From Aralia elata (lineage: Eukaryota; Streptophyta; Magnoliopsida; Apiales; Araliaceae): a DNA stretch of 64,000 nt. The notes beneath the pieces were generated by a model that did no database searches, was not told where the DNA came from, and saw only the letters and a program-made list of their open reading frames with translations. Position numbers and translations under genes: made by a program. The stretch spans positions 7,700,185 to 7,764,184 of the forward strand of contig CM068382.1 of NCBI GenBank assembly GCA_034770075.1. Reading direction: 5' to 3'. Shown one piece after another: positions 46,655-59,026 of the stretch; position 1 is the first letter of the stretch; each line of letters begins with the position of its first letter.

Positions 46655-48718
46655 TGTAGACACCCAAATTTTGCATTCCCTGTACTAACCATGACAGGAG
46701 GGCAAAATCGTCAATTGAACCGACTTGCGGGAGCGAAGGAATGGACACAAGTGCGAGCGCCCAACACCACCGCAATGTTTGGCGACCAAGGCTGACGTGA
46801 CAATAAAGCCGTCCGAAGCAGGCCTTCCCGAATGAGGTGGCACGTCTCCCGGAAATTCTCGGACTGCAGAATACGAGCCTGTCAGCGAAAACCGACGTTA
46901 CGGCACGAAAATCGAGGCGTGGCACGAAAAACAAGAAAGTCAAACCGTCCAGCCGCGGATTGATCTGCGGCCAAATAGTGCGCCTTTTGAAAACACGAAA
47001 CTCGAAACACGGAACTCGAAACCAAGCGAGTGGAAGGCAGGCGGCCAGCCAGCCTATTTCAAGCTCATTTTCGCTCGGCATACAGGGAGTTCAGTAAATT
47101 GGAAAGAATTGGAAGGAAGAAGGAGAATTCAGCAGCAAAGAGAGCACGGAAATTGAGAGGAAAAAGAGAGAAATTTTGCATTCAAATAGGAAGAAAAGAG
47201 AGAAAAAAGAGAGGAATTTTATTCTTTTGATTTTGATTGTATCAAATACACTCCTTATCCTATTCAAATACACAAGTTCATATCCATTTGAGATCAATTG
47301 CAATGTGAAAATTTCTATTTGTTCTAGCAATTCATATCATATTGATTGGGTAAATTCGATGTACTTTCATGTATTTTGTTGAACAATCATGGATTAGGGA
47401 TTATTAGTGAGGGTTCCATCGGAACAAAATTCTTCCTAATAACCCGAGGATATCCAATTGATGAAATTTCTAGCTTGTTTATGGTAATTCATTGGGTGTA
47501 ATTTATTTAGATTGTCATTTCCGGGTATCATGGTGTATTAGATAAATCCGGATTGGTTAGTTATGTAGTATTCATTTTGTGGGCATGTAGAAATCTCGTG
47601 TGAGCCTAGGAATGCGATCCCGTGGTCCAAATCCAATGATGGACGTTTTGATGTATGTGATAGATTCAAGATGCTTGTGTTGTAACATGTAACTGTCGGG
47701 CCTTAAAACGACGCTAAGGCGAGAATCGGGTTTAAGGCCCCGTATTAGTGGAATATGTGATTGTTGGCGTTCGGGGATATTTTGATGGCTTACATGCCCA
47801 TGAATAGCCCCGACGCGTGTTTATGCTTGATTAGATTTTGTGACACAAAAATGATTTCAAGGATTAAACGATGAAGGTTTTTAAAAATCAAACAAGCTAG
47901 GTTATTAGAATCACGAGGTTAAAAATCGGAAGTGTTAATAAATGTCGATTTCTACTAAATGAGAAGGCCAAAGGAAATCATTTTCAACCATCACTAAAAA
48001 TGGCTTTTATGAATGAACGAAATGTTTTATTAGACCTTTGTGCATAGGGCTAAAGAGATCCTAGAAATTGCCCATCATTTATGAAAGCAACGTATAAATC
48101 TCGATTCCTATTTTGGCTAAGGTTTGAAAAATTCTTGTTTTGCCAAAACAAACGCCTAATAAAATCTCATAGCTTTTGACAAATAAAATCCAACCTTTTG
48201 CACGAACAAAGGAGCTCTCTCGTATTAATGGAAACGACGTTCTAAAACATTCCCGAAATAAAACACGATTTTTCATAAAAGCCAAATGTTTCATCTCACC
48301 ATAATATTCACATAAGCACACACACACACACACACACCCGCGCGTATACACATTTCATGAATCAAAGGATATGAAAGTATCAAGATTGCGGTAACCGTGT
48401 TTTCACGGAAGTCGGGGGGTGTCTAACACCTTCCCCTCGCTTAAGCAAGCCCCCGAACTCTATGAATCTCGATTCGCAGACCAATTAATTCGGAGTCACA
48501 TATGAGCCAGCGATTTATAAAAAACGAAAACTCGGATGAGTTGGTACATCCATTTCAAATATACCAACTGGCGACTCTGGTTAATTGGCTCATCATAAAA
48601 ACAATCTTTCAAAACCCCGTCGACATTAATGCTGACCTTTTCCAAAAAATCATTTAATCAAGAAGCTAAAATTGGAAAAGACTAAAAAGGATATACGAAG
48701 TGAAACCCGGCATCGACA
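46655..48718 (+). mobile_element. Solo LTR inside the DnaJ fragment, TSD ctagc
   Basis: Begins TGTAGACACCCAAATTTTG and ends GGCATCGACA, flanked by ctagc on both sides (46650-46654 and about 48719-48723). Removing one TSD and the insert restores the DnaJ reading frame. About 2.06 kb, with no coding region that I accept. The right boundary may be off by one base. The family is not identified. Confidence 0.88.
48316..48338. repeat. (CA)n microsatellite in the solo LTR
   Basis: About 11 CA units followed by CCGCGCG. Confidence 0.9.
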
Positions 48719-49797
48719 CTAGCCATGCAGTGGCATCCTGACAAGAATCCTAATAACAAGAAAGAAGCTGAAGCTAAGTTTAAAAATATCTTTGAAGCCT
48801 ATGACGTATGAACTCTCTCTCTCTCTCTCATGTCTTAAGAATCCTTTTTATGGTAGTAGTAACATCATCTTGATTAAAACATCTAATTTTTTATTGTTCA
48901 TATGCTTATCTCAAATTCATGGTTTTGTTGTTTTGTTTTTGTTATTTTTTTCTAGGTTCTAAGTGATTCCCAAAAGAGAGTTGTGTATGATCAGGTGCCA
49001 CCAGCAAATTATGGCTCTACTAGGGGAGCCACCTTTTCCACTGCCAACGGGCACACCACATTTAACTTTAACCCAAGAAACGCAGATGACATATTTGCGG
49101 AGTTTTTTGGGTTCTCAAGCCCGTTTGGAGGGATGGGAGGAGGTGTGGGTGGTGGAATGACAGGGTCTAGGTTCTCAAGTGGTATATTTGGTGATGATTT
49201 GTTCTTTGGGGAAGGAGGTGGAGTAGGAAACGAGACAACTCCTCACAAAGCACCTCCAATAGAGAACACTCTGCCTTGTAGTCTCGAAGAGCTTTATAAC
49301 GGTACTACCAAGAAGATGAAGATATCCAGAGACATTTTTGATTTGAGTGAGTAAGTACTTGCCTAGTTTCAGTTTTTTGATATTGTACTAGATTTGGTGT
49401 ATTTTTTAGTTAATATTTTATCTACAGTGTTATTAAGAGTTAGGTTTATGCTATGAGATGATCCAAGGATTCTTATTGTAAGAATATCTGTGATCTTGAA
49501 TTTGTGTCTTCTTTGACATTTATAAACCTTTTGCTTTAAATGTCTTATTGATGCGGTGCAGAACAATAAGCAGGTGCAATTTAACGACACAAACACATTG
49601 GAGAGAGCATATCTGTTCAAGAATCAAATGATGGAAAAATAAATCTGAATCTGCTGTAAATACATTTTAACACTTTGCTCTATATTTTCAGCCGTGATTT
49701 TTATTTTTATATTACTGAGTTTATGTGGATTCCAGCGAAGGATTCATAATATTACTGTGTTTACGTCATATATCTTTTGGTATAATGTTATATTGTT

Positions 49798-49940
49798 GTG
49801 TTGCTGATGTTGGCCTGTTGCATGTTGCTGTGTGCCTGTGTTGCTGCTAATCTGCTGCTGGTTGTTGCATGTTGCTGCTGCATATTGTTGCTGAGTGCTG
49901 ACCTCCTAGGCTGGCTGCTTGCTGTTGCTGCATCTTGCCG
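49798..49940. repeat. GCTGCTG/GTTGCTG-rich patch
   Basis: Many TGTTGCTG and TGCTGCTG words, without a strict period. It resembles patches in family-A copy 1 (2930-3015). Non-coding as far as can be seen. Confidence 0.6.
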
Positions 49941-51779
49941 CCGATGAAGGTATGTATATAATTATCCTTTATCTTCATTTCTATTATGGTATATTTTAGG
50001 CATAATCTTATTGCCATACATTATATGGGATATATGTCACTTCTACTTAGGAAAAAGATGTTATTTTTCCATTGATGTTTATCTTGTATTGTTAATACTA
50101 AAATGGGTTTACTTGTGTTTGTTTGTGATTTGTACTGTATTGATTGATGTAGAGAGGGTTGGTGTTAGAACTATGCAAATCTTAACTTTTTAAATTAGTT
50201 TTTGACTTATACTTCATCTCATATTTGCTTAATATATATTTATAATTTTTCGGACACAATGATGAAAACAATTAAGATGATAAAGATTAAATCAGTCCAT
50301 CTTTTGCTTGTATTTGAGTTTCTGTCGGTCTATATTGAATTCTTTTAGTATGGAAATAGTGTTAATTTTTTTCTCTCACTACTATTTGATGAAAGAGAGG
50401 GAGATGGGTTTTTTTATTTACTATCTCTAATCCCTCTGCTCTACTTTTGTTCAGAGTTGAGGTTGCTTTTCTCAATTTCCCTATCCTTGTGACATTGTGG
50501 TGGATTTTATGCTCTACCATGTTAATGGCAGTAGTGCTACAACAATATTAATGGAGACGGTGTTACAGTAGAGTAAATGGATTGGGATGAAGTAAAAGAG
50601 AGAAATATTTTTTAATTTTTTTAATTTTGATTTTCTACTTTACTAATTATAAATGTTTAAATTTTGATTTTATGCTCTACCAATTATAAATGTTTAGTTT
50701 TTTTTTGTAAATAATTTGAATGATTTTTTTATTAGTTGTAAAAAATGAATTCGGATAAAGGGAAACAGGTATTATCCGTATTCGGATATTATTTCGAATA
50801 CCGGATACGAAAAGTCTATTATTTATTAAGCTGGTATTGGTTTGTTTCTAGATCTTGTCCTGAAAGTCTATTATTTATTAATTTCTAATTAGGTTAATAG
50901 ACCTGTTCATGGATTATAAATAATATAATAGCAATCAATACGAATTCATTTTTAATAAATCTATGATGTCTGTGATTATAGCTAGCATCTTTGGGGCATA
51001 TACTGTATGGAAATTTGTCGTCTCAAGAAAAGTTTTTCCACATTGACTAATAACCTTAACTTTTCCATAATTGTTGTCCTTTCTATATAGAAATCTAAAC
51101 ATTGTTATTTAAGATTGTGTGATGGTATTTAAGATTGTGTGATGCTTGTGGTTGTTGAATGTGACTGAATTCTGACTTGAGGTCAACATATAATAATAAT
51201 CTACAAGTCTTGTAACAGAAAATATGTTTGCCACTATGTTTACTGAAATTAATTCATGAAATGGCCGATTAAGATTCCAATTTTTTCTTGTAACAGAGCA
51301 ATCATATAGTCGCACTGAAGGTTCTTTTTCTATTTGGATTTGTAGCAAAAGATATTGTGATTGCCTATTTGTCTTTTTCTGCTTATGAGCAATACGGTGT
51401 ACATTAGTACCACGTAGCAATTCTATTGTCTTTGATTTTGGCATTAAGTGCCTCTGGTGACTTATTTGCTTCATTTTTCTGACTTGCTATTATTTTTAAA
51501 TATGTGCAGGAAGACTGCTTCTACGACCTGCCTTACAATACTGGGTATCAAATTTTCGTGCTACGTTTACGGAAGACAAGGGACGAAATTATAAGTGTAC
51601 TCTCTCTATATATGTAGATATATACTTTGATTGAAGAACTGTGGTAGCTTTAGATGGTTAATTGTAAAGATAATGAATGATCATGTAGTGGATGATTTTA
51701 TTAAGTTAATAATATTTTAGTTTTTTGTATTTTTTCCATTATTTGCAATGGGGACATTGAGCCAGCCAGGTACACAAAA

Positions 51780-52580
51780 AGAATGTCAAATTTTGATTTG
51801 GCAACAATATAATTCGTTACCAAAGTATTGAACAAGTTTTAATATAGCAACAATTTTTTATACATTTAGCAACAAATTTTCGTTGCTAATGGCATTAAAA
51901 ATATAATATTTGGCAACGAAAAATTAACCTAACAACAACGGAGAGGATATTTTTGTTAATATAAAAATAAAAGGTAACATTTTTTATCGTTGCAAATCAA
52001 ATCAACTTTCGTTGCACATATAAAGAAACGACAACATTTAATGTCGTTGCTAATCGACGACTTTCGTTGCTATTGAAAAATAACCAGCAACAAACATTTT
52101 CGTTGCTGATTCAGCATAATGTCGTCAAATAATATAATCAGAAACGAAAATCGTTGCTAAAAAGTTTACATTCCGCAACGAAAGCAAGCTTAGGCAACAA
52201 TTTTCATAATTTACTGCAACGAAAAATGTCGTTGCAAAATGGTGTCAATTGCAACGAAAATGCATGGCGTTGCAAAAAAAAGAGAGTTCATTTCGTTGTC
52301 AATTAGCAGGCTTTTGCAACGAAATGGGGTTTTTAGCAATGACATTTTAATTATTCTGCAACAATACATTTTGTTGCTAAAGGATCGATGTCTCTGTACG
52401 AAAGCCAAATTTCGTTGTAAAATGTATTACTTTTGGCAACCAAAAAAATCCGTTCGTTGCGGAACAATTAGCAACGCTCATTGCGCAACGAAAGACGCAA
52501 CGACAGTAAAGTCGTTGCCAAAACCCTTTTGCAATGAAATTTGACACCTTTAGCAACGAAAATCGGTTGTTGCTGAAGCC
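51780..52580. repeat. Right subterminal GCAACGA array of CACTA
   Basis: More than twenty GCAACGA/TCGTTGC words in both orientations, matching the left array in sequence and density. Confidence 0.85.
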
Positions 52581-52599
52581 CCATTTTTTTGTAGTGATC

Positions 52600-54460
52600 C
52601 CAATCCATCGCCAATTACTGCTCTTCGGGGTGCGATTCCCACTCCGCCCTTTTGTTCTTGAGCTCCTTCATACAGTCGGGCTCAGCCTGAGTCAATTGTC
52701 CCCGAATTCTTTTATTTATTTAAATAGTTTTATAGTCTTCTGCTCATCTAAGGGTGTAGTCCCGAACATAGACTTCTTCTACCAATTCTTTTCCCTTTCC
52801 ACCTGCAAGGAGAATGGATTTTACCAAATAATCAAGAATCCGGGTAGAGATACCCTAATGGATACTTCATCCAGTAATAAGGGATGGCATGGGGATTGGT
52901 TTCTCATCAAGGGGCCGGACACCGAGTTGGCAAGACCTTGGTCAAACCCGAACAAAGACCAACTAAATCCAAATCGGATTACTCGAAGAAGGTTGGAGGA
53001 GTTCGAGGTTTTATATTCCAAGCGACCTTCGGTGAAGTGGAACCGGTTGCTCTTGAATGATTAAGACTGGTTACATGCACATAGCTGTAAGTTTATTTAA
53101 TTTTCCCGAATGCATATCATTGTTGAATTGATGAGGTATTAAATCTCTTTTATCTTTTGATTGTGCAGTGGTTGACTCTGGAAAGAATGCCAATAACGAG
53201 GCGATTCTTGGGCAGCTGGAGTCCCAAGGACCAAGCTATCTGGAGCTAAGAAGGTCAGGATGGCTTGTAGCAAGAAGGCCTCGGGTACCAAAGTACCAAC
53301 CTTGCCCGAGGGGACTGCTGAAGGAGCACCCAAATCTGTCCCGCCTGAGGGGCTAGCGAAGGCTCTGGAACCCCGGATCAAGAGGAAGAGACTGGTGCGT
53401 CAGTCCTACGTTGAGGTAGGGGGCGAACCAGTTGGAATGATTATGATAGAGCCTTCCTCCATGACTAGGGGATCTGTCAGTGGTGTCCCGAGGGAGTTGG
53501 TCGCGACTGCTTCCTTTGGTGCTGAATCTCCTCAGCCAGACGGGGAGGCATTACTGAGGAGGAAGAAGCCAAGGAGGACCTCCTCTCTCCCTCTTGATAT
53601 AGAACAACCAAGGGCCGAAGGCGTAGGGACGTCTGTCGGAGCTTTGGAGGCACCCCAGATCCTCCTCGATGCAACTGGGGTCGATCAGGGGGAAATGAAG
53701 ACTTTGATGGAGCAATTATTCGCGCATCATACCAAGGTTAGTAAGTCCCTTTAATGCATATCCGCGGTTTCATACTTGCTGCTTTTTGATTCCTGAACCA
53801 TTGTTCTGCAGGGAACGATCTTCTTCCCTAAGTCTCTGACAAGGTGAAGACCCTGGAGCACAATCTGAGGAGGTCTTCCGAAGATTGTGCTCAGGCGAAG
53901 GAGCTTTATTCAAAGGTCCGGACCCAACTCCGAGCGCAGCACGATAACTTCTATCTTATGAAGAACGATTACGAAGGAATGCGCTCGGAGAAGGTCAAGA
54001 CCGAGAAGGAGTTGTCAGTCTTAAGGGCTCAAGTGCATACGGTGAATGCTTGAGTAGCCGAAGCTGAAGCCAGAGCTGAAGAGGCTGAAAAACGTGTTGA
54101 AGCTACCACGAAGCGGGCCGAAGAGGCGGAGGGGAGAAATAAAAAGCTTGAGTTGCTCGTCCAGAGACAGAAGGAACAACTTAGCCAATCAGACGATACT
54201 ATTCGCCTTCAAACTGACTAGATGAGGAATCTGAAGGAGAATGTACAATCAGTCATTAAAGGTTGGACTTCAAGAGAAGCTGATTGGCTGAGGGGTCCTA
54301 TTGCCCCCGCACCCCCCAGCGTTCTGGCACCAAGTCTTCGGCAGAAGGTTATCGAGGAATATAAGACGTCAGACCAATTCCACGAAGATGTTCAAGATGT
54401 TGTAGTGAACGAGTTCAATGACGGCTTCGAGTTTGCCCAAGAATTGGTGCGGGGGAAAGG
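52600..54460 (+). pseudogene. Opposite-strand gypsy gene, second copy, 3' part
   Basis: Continues exon 1 after the CACTA element; TAA at 53062-53064 replaces a CAA codon. Both introns are kept (GTAAGT at 53087; CAG before the exon near 53168, and another CAG near 53811). Exon 2 has a one-base loss near 53210. Exon 3 has TGA near 54051 (CGA in the other copy) and TAG near 54219 (CAG in the other copy). About 230 bases around the final stop are deleted near 54467. Clearly not functional. Confidence 0.8.
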
Positions 54461-54594
54461 CCATGATATAAACAAAGTGTATGCAAAAACAGCAGACAAA
54501 GATAAAATAGAAGAATTCTCATTGATTTCGAAAAGATAATCATTATTGGCCAACATTTTGGCCTCAAAAGAAACTAAATACATAGGAAATAAAA

Positions 54595-56610
54595 TTACTG
54601 ATAATATCTTCGGAGCCGAGCAGCATGCCATGTGTTCGGGACATCCTTGCCATCCATATGTTGTAATTTATAGGTTCCCGATCCGAATATCTCAACCACT
54701 TTATACAGTCCTTCCCATGTAGGCATTAGTTTTTCGGTTTCCCGAGGTGTAGACGCCTCAGCTTGCCGAAGGACCAAATCCCCTATCTTGAATGTTCTAT
54801 TCTTGACATTTTTATTGAAGTGCCGAGTTGTACGTTGTTGATAGGTAGCTAGTCTGAGAACTGCAGCGTCACGTTCCTCTTCTAGCAAATCCAGGTTTTC
54901 CCGAAGTCCCTCACTATTGAGCATTTCGTCAAAATTTTGGACTCGAGAGAAAGGTATCCCAATCTCAATAGGTATCAAGGCTTCGGTCCCATAAGAAAGC
55001 ATGAAGGGTGTCTCACAGGTTGTAGTTCGAGGGGTTGTTCGGTAAGCCCATAGGATATGTAGAAGTTCTTCGGGCCAGGCTCCTTTTGCTTCTTCAAGTC
55101 TTCGCTTTATGCCATTTAACAGGAGTCTGTTCGTGACCTCGACTTGTCCATTTGCTTGAGGATGGGCTACTGAAGTTCGTCGGTGTTGGATATTCAATTT
55201 CGTCAAGAAACCTTCGAACTCTTTCCCCACGAATTGAAGACCATTATCTGAAACTAAGACCTTTGGAATACCGAACCGATAAACTACTTGCTCTTTAAGG
55301 AACTGAAGGCATGTCTTCTCGGTAATCTTGGCCAATGGTTTAGCTTCAACCCATTTGGTGAAATAGTCGATTGCCACAATACAAACTTTACTTGACCCTT
55401 GCCCTGAGGGAGTGGCCCGAGAAGATCTATCCCCCAAACTGCAAAAGGTATGGGTGATAATATGGGCGTAAGCTCTTCGGGTGGTTGGTGATGTACCGAA
55501 GCAAACAGCTGACACTTATGGCATTTTTTGACGAAGTCTTTGGCGTCCTGAAGCATGGTCGGCCAAAAATATCCTTGTCGTAAAATCTTATGTGCCAATG
55601 TCTTTGCTCCTACATGATCTCCACAGATTCCTTCATGAACTTCCCGAAGTGCGTAGTCAGACTCTCTGGGACCAAGGCACCGGAGTAGGGGCGAGGAATA
55701 GGACTTTCTGTATAAGTTATCCTCGATGAGGTAGTATTTTGCAGATTTGAACTTTATCTTCCGGGCCGATGCTCTATCTTCGGGTAGCTCATCATTTTTC
55801 AGAAATTTGAGTATAGGGGTCATCCAGGAGTCTTCGGATTCGATGTCCATCACTGTTTGGAGCATTGTGCTCGGTTGTTGCAAATTTTCCAAATAGACTG
55901 AACCTTCCAAATCTCCCTGGTCGGTTGTCGCTAACTTTGAAAGTGCATCGGCCATTGTATTCTCGGATCTAACTATCCCGATAATTTGATACTTGGGAAA
56001 GTGAGTGAGGAGAGTCTGTACGAGCTGAAGATAAGCCTGAAGATGCGCTTCTCTGGCCTCATATTCTCCCAAGACCTGTTTCACCACTAGTTGAGAATCA
56101 CAGTAAACTGCCAAATTCTTCACTTCCAGACTGCGGGCCAACTTTAGTCCTGCTATAAGCGCTTCATACTCTGCGGTATTGTTGGTAGCTGTGAACCCGA
56201 ATCTGATAGACTGTTGCACTCTGAATCCCTCGGGCGAAGTAAGAATTACTCCTGCTCCACTTTGGGACCCAATACTAGACCCATCAACATATAGGGTCCA
56301 AGCTGAATTTATTTCAGGTGAAGGGTCAGATGTTTTGACTGGGTCTGCTTTCGTTTCTTCGAGGAAGGAACATTCAACGATAAAGTCGGCAAGGGCCTGT
56401 GCCTTGATTGCCATCCTGGGGAAAAAATCAATGTTAAATTGACTCAATTCTACTACCCATGCCGCTAATCTCCCCGAAGATTCAGGTCGGTATAACATTT
56501 TCCGAAGAGGCTGATCTGTGAGTACTGTGATTGTCCTCCCTTGAAAATAATGCCGAAGCTTCCACCTGGAAATGATCAGAGCGTAAGCCAACTTTTCTAG
56601 GTTTGGATAT
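54595..56610 (-). pseudogene. Gypsy pol fragment: RNase H to integrase end, frameshifted
   Basis: Two overlapping frames (54595-55515 and 55284-56610) together cover the end of the first RNase H, the second RNase H (YVDGSS, EYEAL, YCDSQLV), and integrase (CHKC, GIDLLGP, VSDNGLQF, GPYK-like end). One base is lost near 55380, inside the integrase core, so the product would be broken. The 56611 boundary is the junction with the Athila-like LTR, which cuts the RNase H domain. Confidence 0.85.
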
Positions 56611-59002
56611 TGATGAGTGTGTTTTATACACACAAATTAGGTACTTTTAGCCTTGATAATTTGTAAGTCTTTAGCTTTTTCGTTTGGTTTTATGTATTTT
56701 TCATCTTATTGTTCTATAATATAGTTTTGTATTGCTATTATGAGTTTTTGTGTGCTTTTATGTACTTTTACGTTGTTTTGCAGGAGTTGAAATAAAGGCC
56801 TCTTGCATCGATGCATTTTAGGCTTGAATTCGATATTTCAGCTGCTTGTTTCTCATTTTCACCCATGATCCAATCCGAATCTCTCAAAACTCAAAGAACA
56901 AAAGTTGTAGATATTTGTCTTAGCTTTCCAGAGCATCCAGAATCATCCCATTTGAAGTTCATATGAGAGAGTTATGGTCTTTTTACCATCGGATTTGGCA
57001 TGAATTTTACGCATCAGTTGCTTCGAGCTCAATTTGAGACTTGCTCTGGCCATTATCTCGACGAGCTCCAGTTATGAAAGTTATAGAGCTACTTCTTAGC
57101 TTTCCATATCCTCTTTAAACGCCTTAATCCGAGTTCGGACGAATAACTTATGACCATTTTTCCAACAGACGTCGAAGTCGGAAATCCTGACTCAGGGACC
57201 CTCGCTGCAGCGCGAGTTCCTAGTGTTATTGGCCTCGCTGCAACGCGAATATGCAGTAGCCAAGGTCATGTTCGACGCTGCAGCACGAGTTTCAGGCCAA
57301 ATGCCCACGCCGCAGCGCCAAGCACGAATTCTGGGCAAAATTGGGTTGTTAAATGCCTAACCTAATGACCCAAAACATTAATCCTTCATCTGAGTTGCAA
57401 AAATAAGGAGAGAAAGGGAGAGAGAGGCGGCGACAGAGCAAAAGGAAGGCCATGGCCTTTGGCCATGGTTCTTCAAGAGCTTCAATGGAGGTGCTCTAAT
57501 GGAGTTTTATCTACCAAAAATGGGGAAGCCACTTTTATCTTTCTTTTCTTTCTTTTTTCTACTATGTAATTAATTAGTTTGTGAACCAAAAATATAATTG
57601 AACCCTTTGCTAGTTTGTATTAAATTTCTTCTCCTTTTGATTGGCACCATATGAGTTTGTTCATTATATTTGTGCTTAATGTTTAATTGCTAAGGAATTA
57701 GTGATTGGTTTGGTAATCTATATAAAATTGGGAAATGGATTGTGGATTTAGGCCATGAATATAATGACATGTGATTATGCTTGTTCTACATGAGATGGAA
57801 TACATAATTTGTATGTAGGATAGGAATATACCTATATGTCATGTGTAGCCAATTTGAGAATCTAAGCTTAATGATTCCTTATGCGAAAGTTTATTCATTT
57901 GAGGAATGATTATTAAGGCTTCTTTGACATGTGTCTTGTAATGGTTTTTAGAATTGAATGACTTGCTAGTATATAGGATAGGAATATACTTATGTGCCGT
58001 ATAGGGTGATTTTCATATGGCTATCGGAAGAGGCTTATGAATAATTAGAATTCTCGGTTGACAAATCGTTGTGACCATTATGATCAATTAGAGAGTTAGG
58101 AGATGTAAATGAAGCATTGCGCGCCAAGTGTTTGACAAAATACTTGTGTGGGAATATTGTGTTCTTAGTTCATTAGTTATCTCTCTACTTATGTTATTTA
58201 TTTATGTTATTTAGTTTAATTGTTATGCTAATGAAACCCTTTGTTATTTGAATTTAACTTTCCTATCTCTTTGGTTGGCACCATATGGTTTGGTTCAATA
58301 TATCTGTACTTTATGTTTCTTGCTAAAGAACTTAGTGATGATTTTGGTATTCTATAAGAAATGGAAGTGGATTATAGATGCATGTCTGATATATTGGCAT
58401 GTGATTAGGATTTGTCTATACCTATAGTTTGCCTAATTTGTGTGTAAGATAGGAATATACTTATATGTCATGTGTGACCTAATTTAGAACTTATGCTTTA
58501 ATTCTCTGCTTTGAATAATCGGCATAGGAATGTGAGGATTATTACCTAGCTTTGATGTTCTTTTCAGTTCTATTCCCTTCTGGGTAGATCTTTGATAGGA
58601 TATGCTCATGCATACCTCGAAAGAGGCGTATGAGCACTTATGTGTTCTCGGTCGACAATCCGTCGTGACCATTAAGACCAAAGAGAGACAGTTAAGATAT
58701 TCAATAAACATAGCACACTAAGTGTTTGACAGAATGCTTGTGTGGGGGTAAAGTTATGATCTTAGCTTGTAGTGTCTTAGATACCAATCGTTATCCATTT
58801 AATTGATTTGATAATTAGAATTAATTAGTTTAATTAATTACCTTCTATCCGACTGTTTAAATAAGATCGAGATGATATAAAATTAGTACTTGGTTAAATA
58901 TTAGTGATAATTCCTCATGGGATCGACATTCAACTTATCATTATATTACTTGTTAGACCGCGTATACTTGCGCGAGTTTTTTGGTTGCGAAACCGAGCAA
59001 CA
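56611..59002 (+). repeat. Athila-like 5' LTR
   Basis: Begins TGATGAGTGTGTTTTATACA and ends CGAGCAACA. A GC-rich patch at 57180-57330 has CTCGCTGCAGCGCGAG-type palindromes. Short open frames within it match those of the other LTR and are not genes. Confidence 0.9.
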
Positions 59003-59008
59003 AGTTTT

Positions 59009-59026
59009 TGGCGCCGTTGCCGGGGA
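59009..59026 (+). promoter_or_regulatory. Athila-type primer-binding site
   Basis: TGGCGCCGTTGCCGGGGA, the segment described for Athila elements as complementary to tRNA-Asp. Confidence 0.85.

Larger units (their letters stand above)
46572..49350 (+). pseudogene. Truncated DnaJ/Hsp40 (type II) gene captured by CACTA
   Basis: Exon 1 starts at ATG 46572 (MVVDYFKILEVDRNAN...) and is split by a solo LTR at 46655-48718. The J domain continues after it with the HPD motif (WHPDKNP) and FKNIFEAYD to 48805. A GT-AG intron (48806-48955) follows. Exon 2 (48956-49350) has VLSDSQKRVVYDQ, then a Gly/Phe-rich linker (FGGMGGGVGGG) and the start of the client-binding domain (SLEELYNGT, KKMKISRDI). It ends at a donor GTAAGT. 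The rest of the C-terminal domain, present in cytosolic Sis1/DNAJB-type proteins, is missing. The real protein stimulates Hsp70. This copy cannot encode a full chaperone and lies wholly inside a transposon. Confidence 0.92.
40264..52596. mobile_element. Non-autonomous CACTA transposon with captured DnaJ gene
   Basis: Left terminus CACTACAAAAAATGGGC. The right terminus is its inverse (CACTACAAAAAAATGGGGC on the minus strand). The 3-bp TSD is atc at 40261-40263 and 52597-52599. The gypsy reading frame is continuous across the insertion. At 12333 bp it has no transposase that I can see, so it depends on another copy. Both ends hold GCAACGA-type subterminal repeats. The centre holds captured host sequence with a DnaJ fragment. 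40870-41780, 42310-43800, 44000-46560 and 49360-51770 hold no other gene that I recognise. Confidence 0.93.

Noticed and set aside
46650..47382. Open frames in the 46.6-47.4 kb LTR
   Set aside because: Overlapping in both strands and inside an LTR; no recognisable protein.
46572..49350. DnaJ as a working resident gene
   Set aside because: It lies inside a CACTA element with defined ends, is split by an LTR, and lacks most of the C-terminal domain.
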